Below are positions 5,643-6,204 of a DNA stretch of 6,204 nucleotides, piece by piece. A program made the position numbers and the translations under genes. The first letter of the stretch is position 1. Every line of letters begins with the position of its first letter. The notes under the pieces are model-generated. The model was not told the origin of the DNA and made no database searches. It saw nothing but the letters and a program-made list of their open reading frames with translations. Source of the stretch: Geodermatophilaceae bacterium (GTDB taxonomy: Bacteria; Actinomycetota; Actinomycetes; Mycobacteriales; Geodermatophilaceae); contig JACCTM010000434.1 of assembly GCA_013812385.1 (NCBI GenBank), positions 1 through 6,204 on the forward strand, given 5' to 3'.

Positions 5643-5663
5643 CCAGAGGTGCGCCACCTCTGG
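5643..5663. promoter_or_regulatory. Perfect 9-3-9 palindrome between vapB remnant and ABC gene
   Basis: CCAGAGGTG (5643-5651), a CGC centre and CACCTCTGG (5655-5663) form a perfect inverted repeat. No T-run follows on either strand, so a terminator is unlikely. It ends 6 bp before a TAAGGT -10 candidate for the ABC gene, so it covers that promoter's -35 position, as an operator would. It also begins 2 bp beyond the TAA that ends the vapB frame. VapBC complexes bind inverted repeats upstream of vapB, so it could be the old vapBC operator or belong to the ABC gene. Confidence 0.6.
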
Positions 5664-5669
5664 GCGATC

Positions 5670-5675
5670 TAAGGT
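5670..5675 (+). promoter_or_regulatory. Possible -10 element of the ABC transporter gene
   Basis: TAAGGT lies 6 nt before the GTG at 5682, which fits a leaderless TANNNT promoter. The same bases (AAGG) could instead act as a weak Shine-Dalgarno sequence, so the two readings compete. Confidence 0.35.
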
Positions 5676-5681
5676 GCAGGA

Positions 5682-6204
5682 GTGCCCGAGCCCACGCCAG
5701 TCGACATTCGGGTCAGCGGACTCCGCAAGACCTTCCGGGTGTCCGAGCGCGAGGCCGGTCTGCGAGCCTCGATCCGCAGCCTGGTACGCCGTAGCTATCG
5801 GGACGTCGAGGCCGTGGCCGGCGTCAGCTTCGACATCGAGGCCGGAGACGTCGTCGGCTTCCTCGGGCCCAATGGCGCCGGCAAGACGACGACTCTCAAG
5901 ATGCTCTCCGGGCTGCTGCACCCCACCGGCGGTGAGATCAGCGTGCTCGGCCACGTCCCCGCCCGACGCGAACATGCCTACCTGCGCCGAATGACCCTGG
6001 TGATGGGCAACCGCAACCAGTTGCAGTGGGACATCCCGGCGCTGGACTCCTTCGAGATGAATCGGGCGATCTATCGAATCCCGGAAGCAGATTTCCGCCA
6101 GATCCGTGACGAGATCGTCGAACTACTGGAGATCGGAGATCTGGTACGCAAACCCGTCCGCACGCTGTCTCTCGGCGAGCGGATGAAGGCCGAGATCGCC
6201 GCCG
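5682..6204 (+). CDS. ABC-2-type transporter ATP-binding subunit, N-terminal part (runs off the right edge)
   Basis: The visible 174 residues are the first part of an ABC ATPase. Walker A is GPNGAGKTT (62-70). The Q-loop region is MGNRNQLQWDIPALDSFEMN (108-127), and the signature is LSLGER (162-167), a variant of LSGGQ. Walker B lies beyond the edge. Between the first strand and the A-loop region there is a long insert (SEREAGLRASIRSLVRRSYRDVEAV, about 21-45). Together with the NQLQWD Q-loop and LSLGERMK signature, it matches the COG4586 group of exporter ATPases, which work with two ABC-2 membrane subunits usually encoded just downstream. Some members are reported as viologen exporters; the substrate here is unknown. 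Start GTG 5682 is the first possible one, since TAA at 5670-5672 closes the frame upstream. The gene is divergent from the vapB remnant. Confidence 0.88.
   Translation, partial: MPEPTPVDIRVSGLRKTFRVSEREAGLRASIRSLVRRSYRDVEAVAGVSFDIEAGDVVGFLGPNGAGKTTTLKMLSGLLHPTGGEISVLGHVPARREHAYLRRMTLVMGNRNQLQWDIPALDSFEMNRAIYRIPEADFRQIRDEIVELLEIGDLVRKPVRTLSLGERMKAEIAA

Noticed and set aside
5508..5975. 155-codon minus-strand open frame across the vapB remnant and ABC gene
   Set aside because: Most of it is antisense to the ABC ATPase, including its Walker A region. Only its segment near 5625-5675 was considered, as a possible displaced VapB N-terminus.
1..6204. Mobile element, CRISPR array, tRNA/rRNA or phage genes
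   Set aside because: No transposase or integrase motifs, no regularly spaced repeats, no tRNA-like or rRNA-like sequence were seen on either strand.

Overview
The window is GC-rich, with GTG starts and the linked gpm / phoU / senX3-regX3 genes. This points to a high-GC Gram-positive actinobacterium (Mycobacterium, Nocardioides and Streptomyces-type lineages). Nothing in the sequence fixes the genus.

Layout, left to right. (1) A truncated small membrane-protein gene on the minus strand is divergent from a PadR-family regulator gene. Their 56-bp spacer holds a perfect 7-3-7 palindrome that looks like the regulator's operator. (2) The regulator gene runs tail-to-tail into regX3. regX3 and senX3 form a minus-strand operon with an ATGA overlap, encoding the phosphate-sensing two-component system. 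(3) Divergent from senX3 is phoU. The shared 165-bp promoter region carries two GTTCAC units exactly 22 bp apart, a spacing of two 11-nt units as in the PHO boxes described for Streptomyces PhoP. (4) phoU converges on the phosphoglycerate mutase gene (gpm) with a 1-nt gap. (5) gpm is divergent, across 44 bp, from a class I SAM-dependent methyltransferase gene. (6) The methyltransferase converges on a PIN-domain (VapC-like) toxin gene. Upstream of the toxin is the C-terminal part of its VapB antitoxin, whose N-terminal DNA-binding part cannot be read in frame. (7) A 9-3-9 palindrome follows, then the start of an ABC-2-type transporter ATPase gene that runs off the right edge.

The central block (about 800-4255) is a phosphate-homeostasis module. 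SenX3 phosphorylates RegX3. PhoU, read from the same promoter region, is expected to restrain the kinase according to Pst transporter status. The PHO-box-like repeat suggests both arms are under RegX3 control. gpm next to senX3-regX3 is a conserved actinobacterial neighbourhood (it is the order in M. tuberculosis) and is housekeeping glycolysis. The flanks are accessory: a regulator with its membrane-protein target, an orphan methyltransferase, a damaged toxin-antitoxin pair and an exporter.

I see no RNA gene, CRISPR array, insertion sequence or clearly new multi-gene system. The points most worth checking are the broken antitoxin beside an intact toxin, the palindrome beside that break, the PHO-box repeat and the palindrome in front of the PadR gene. 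No gene-free stretch exceeds 300 bases.
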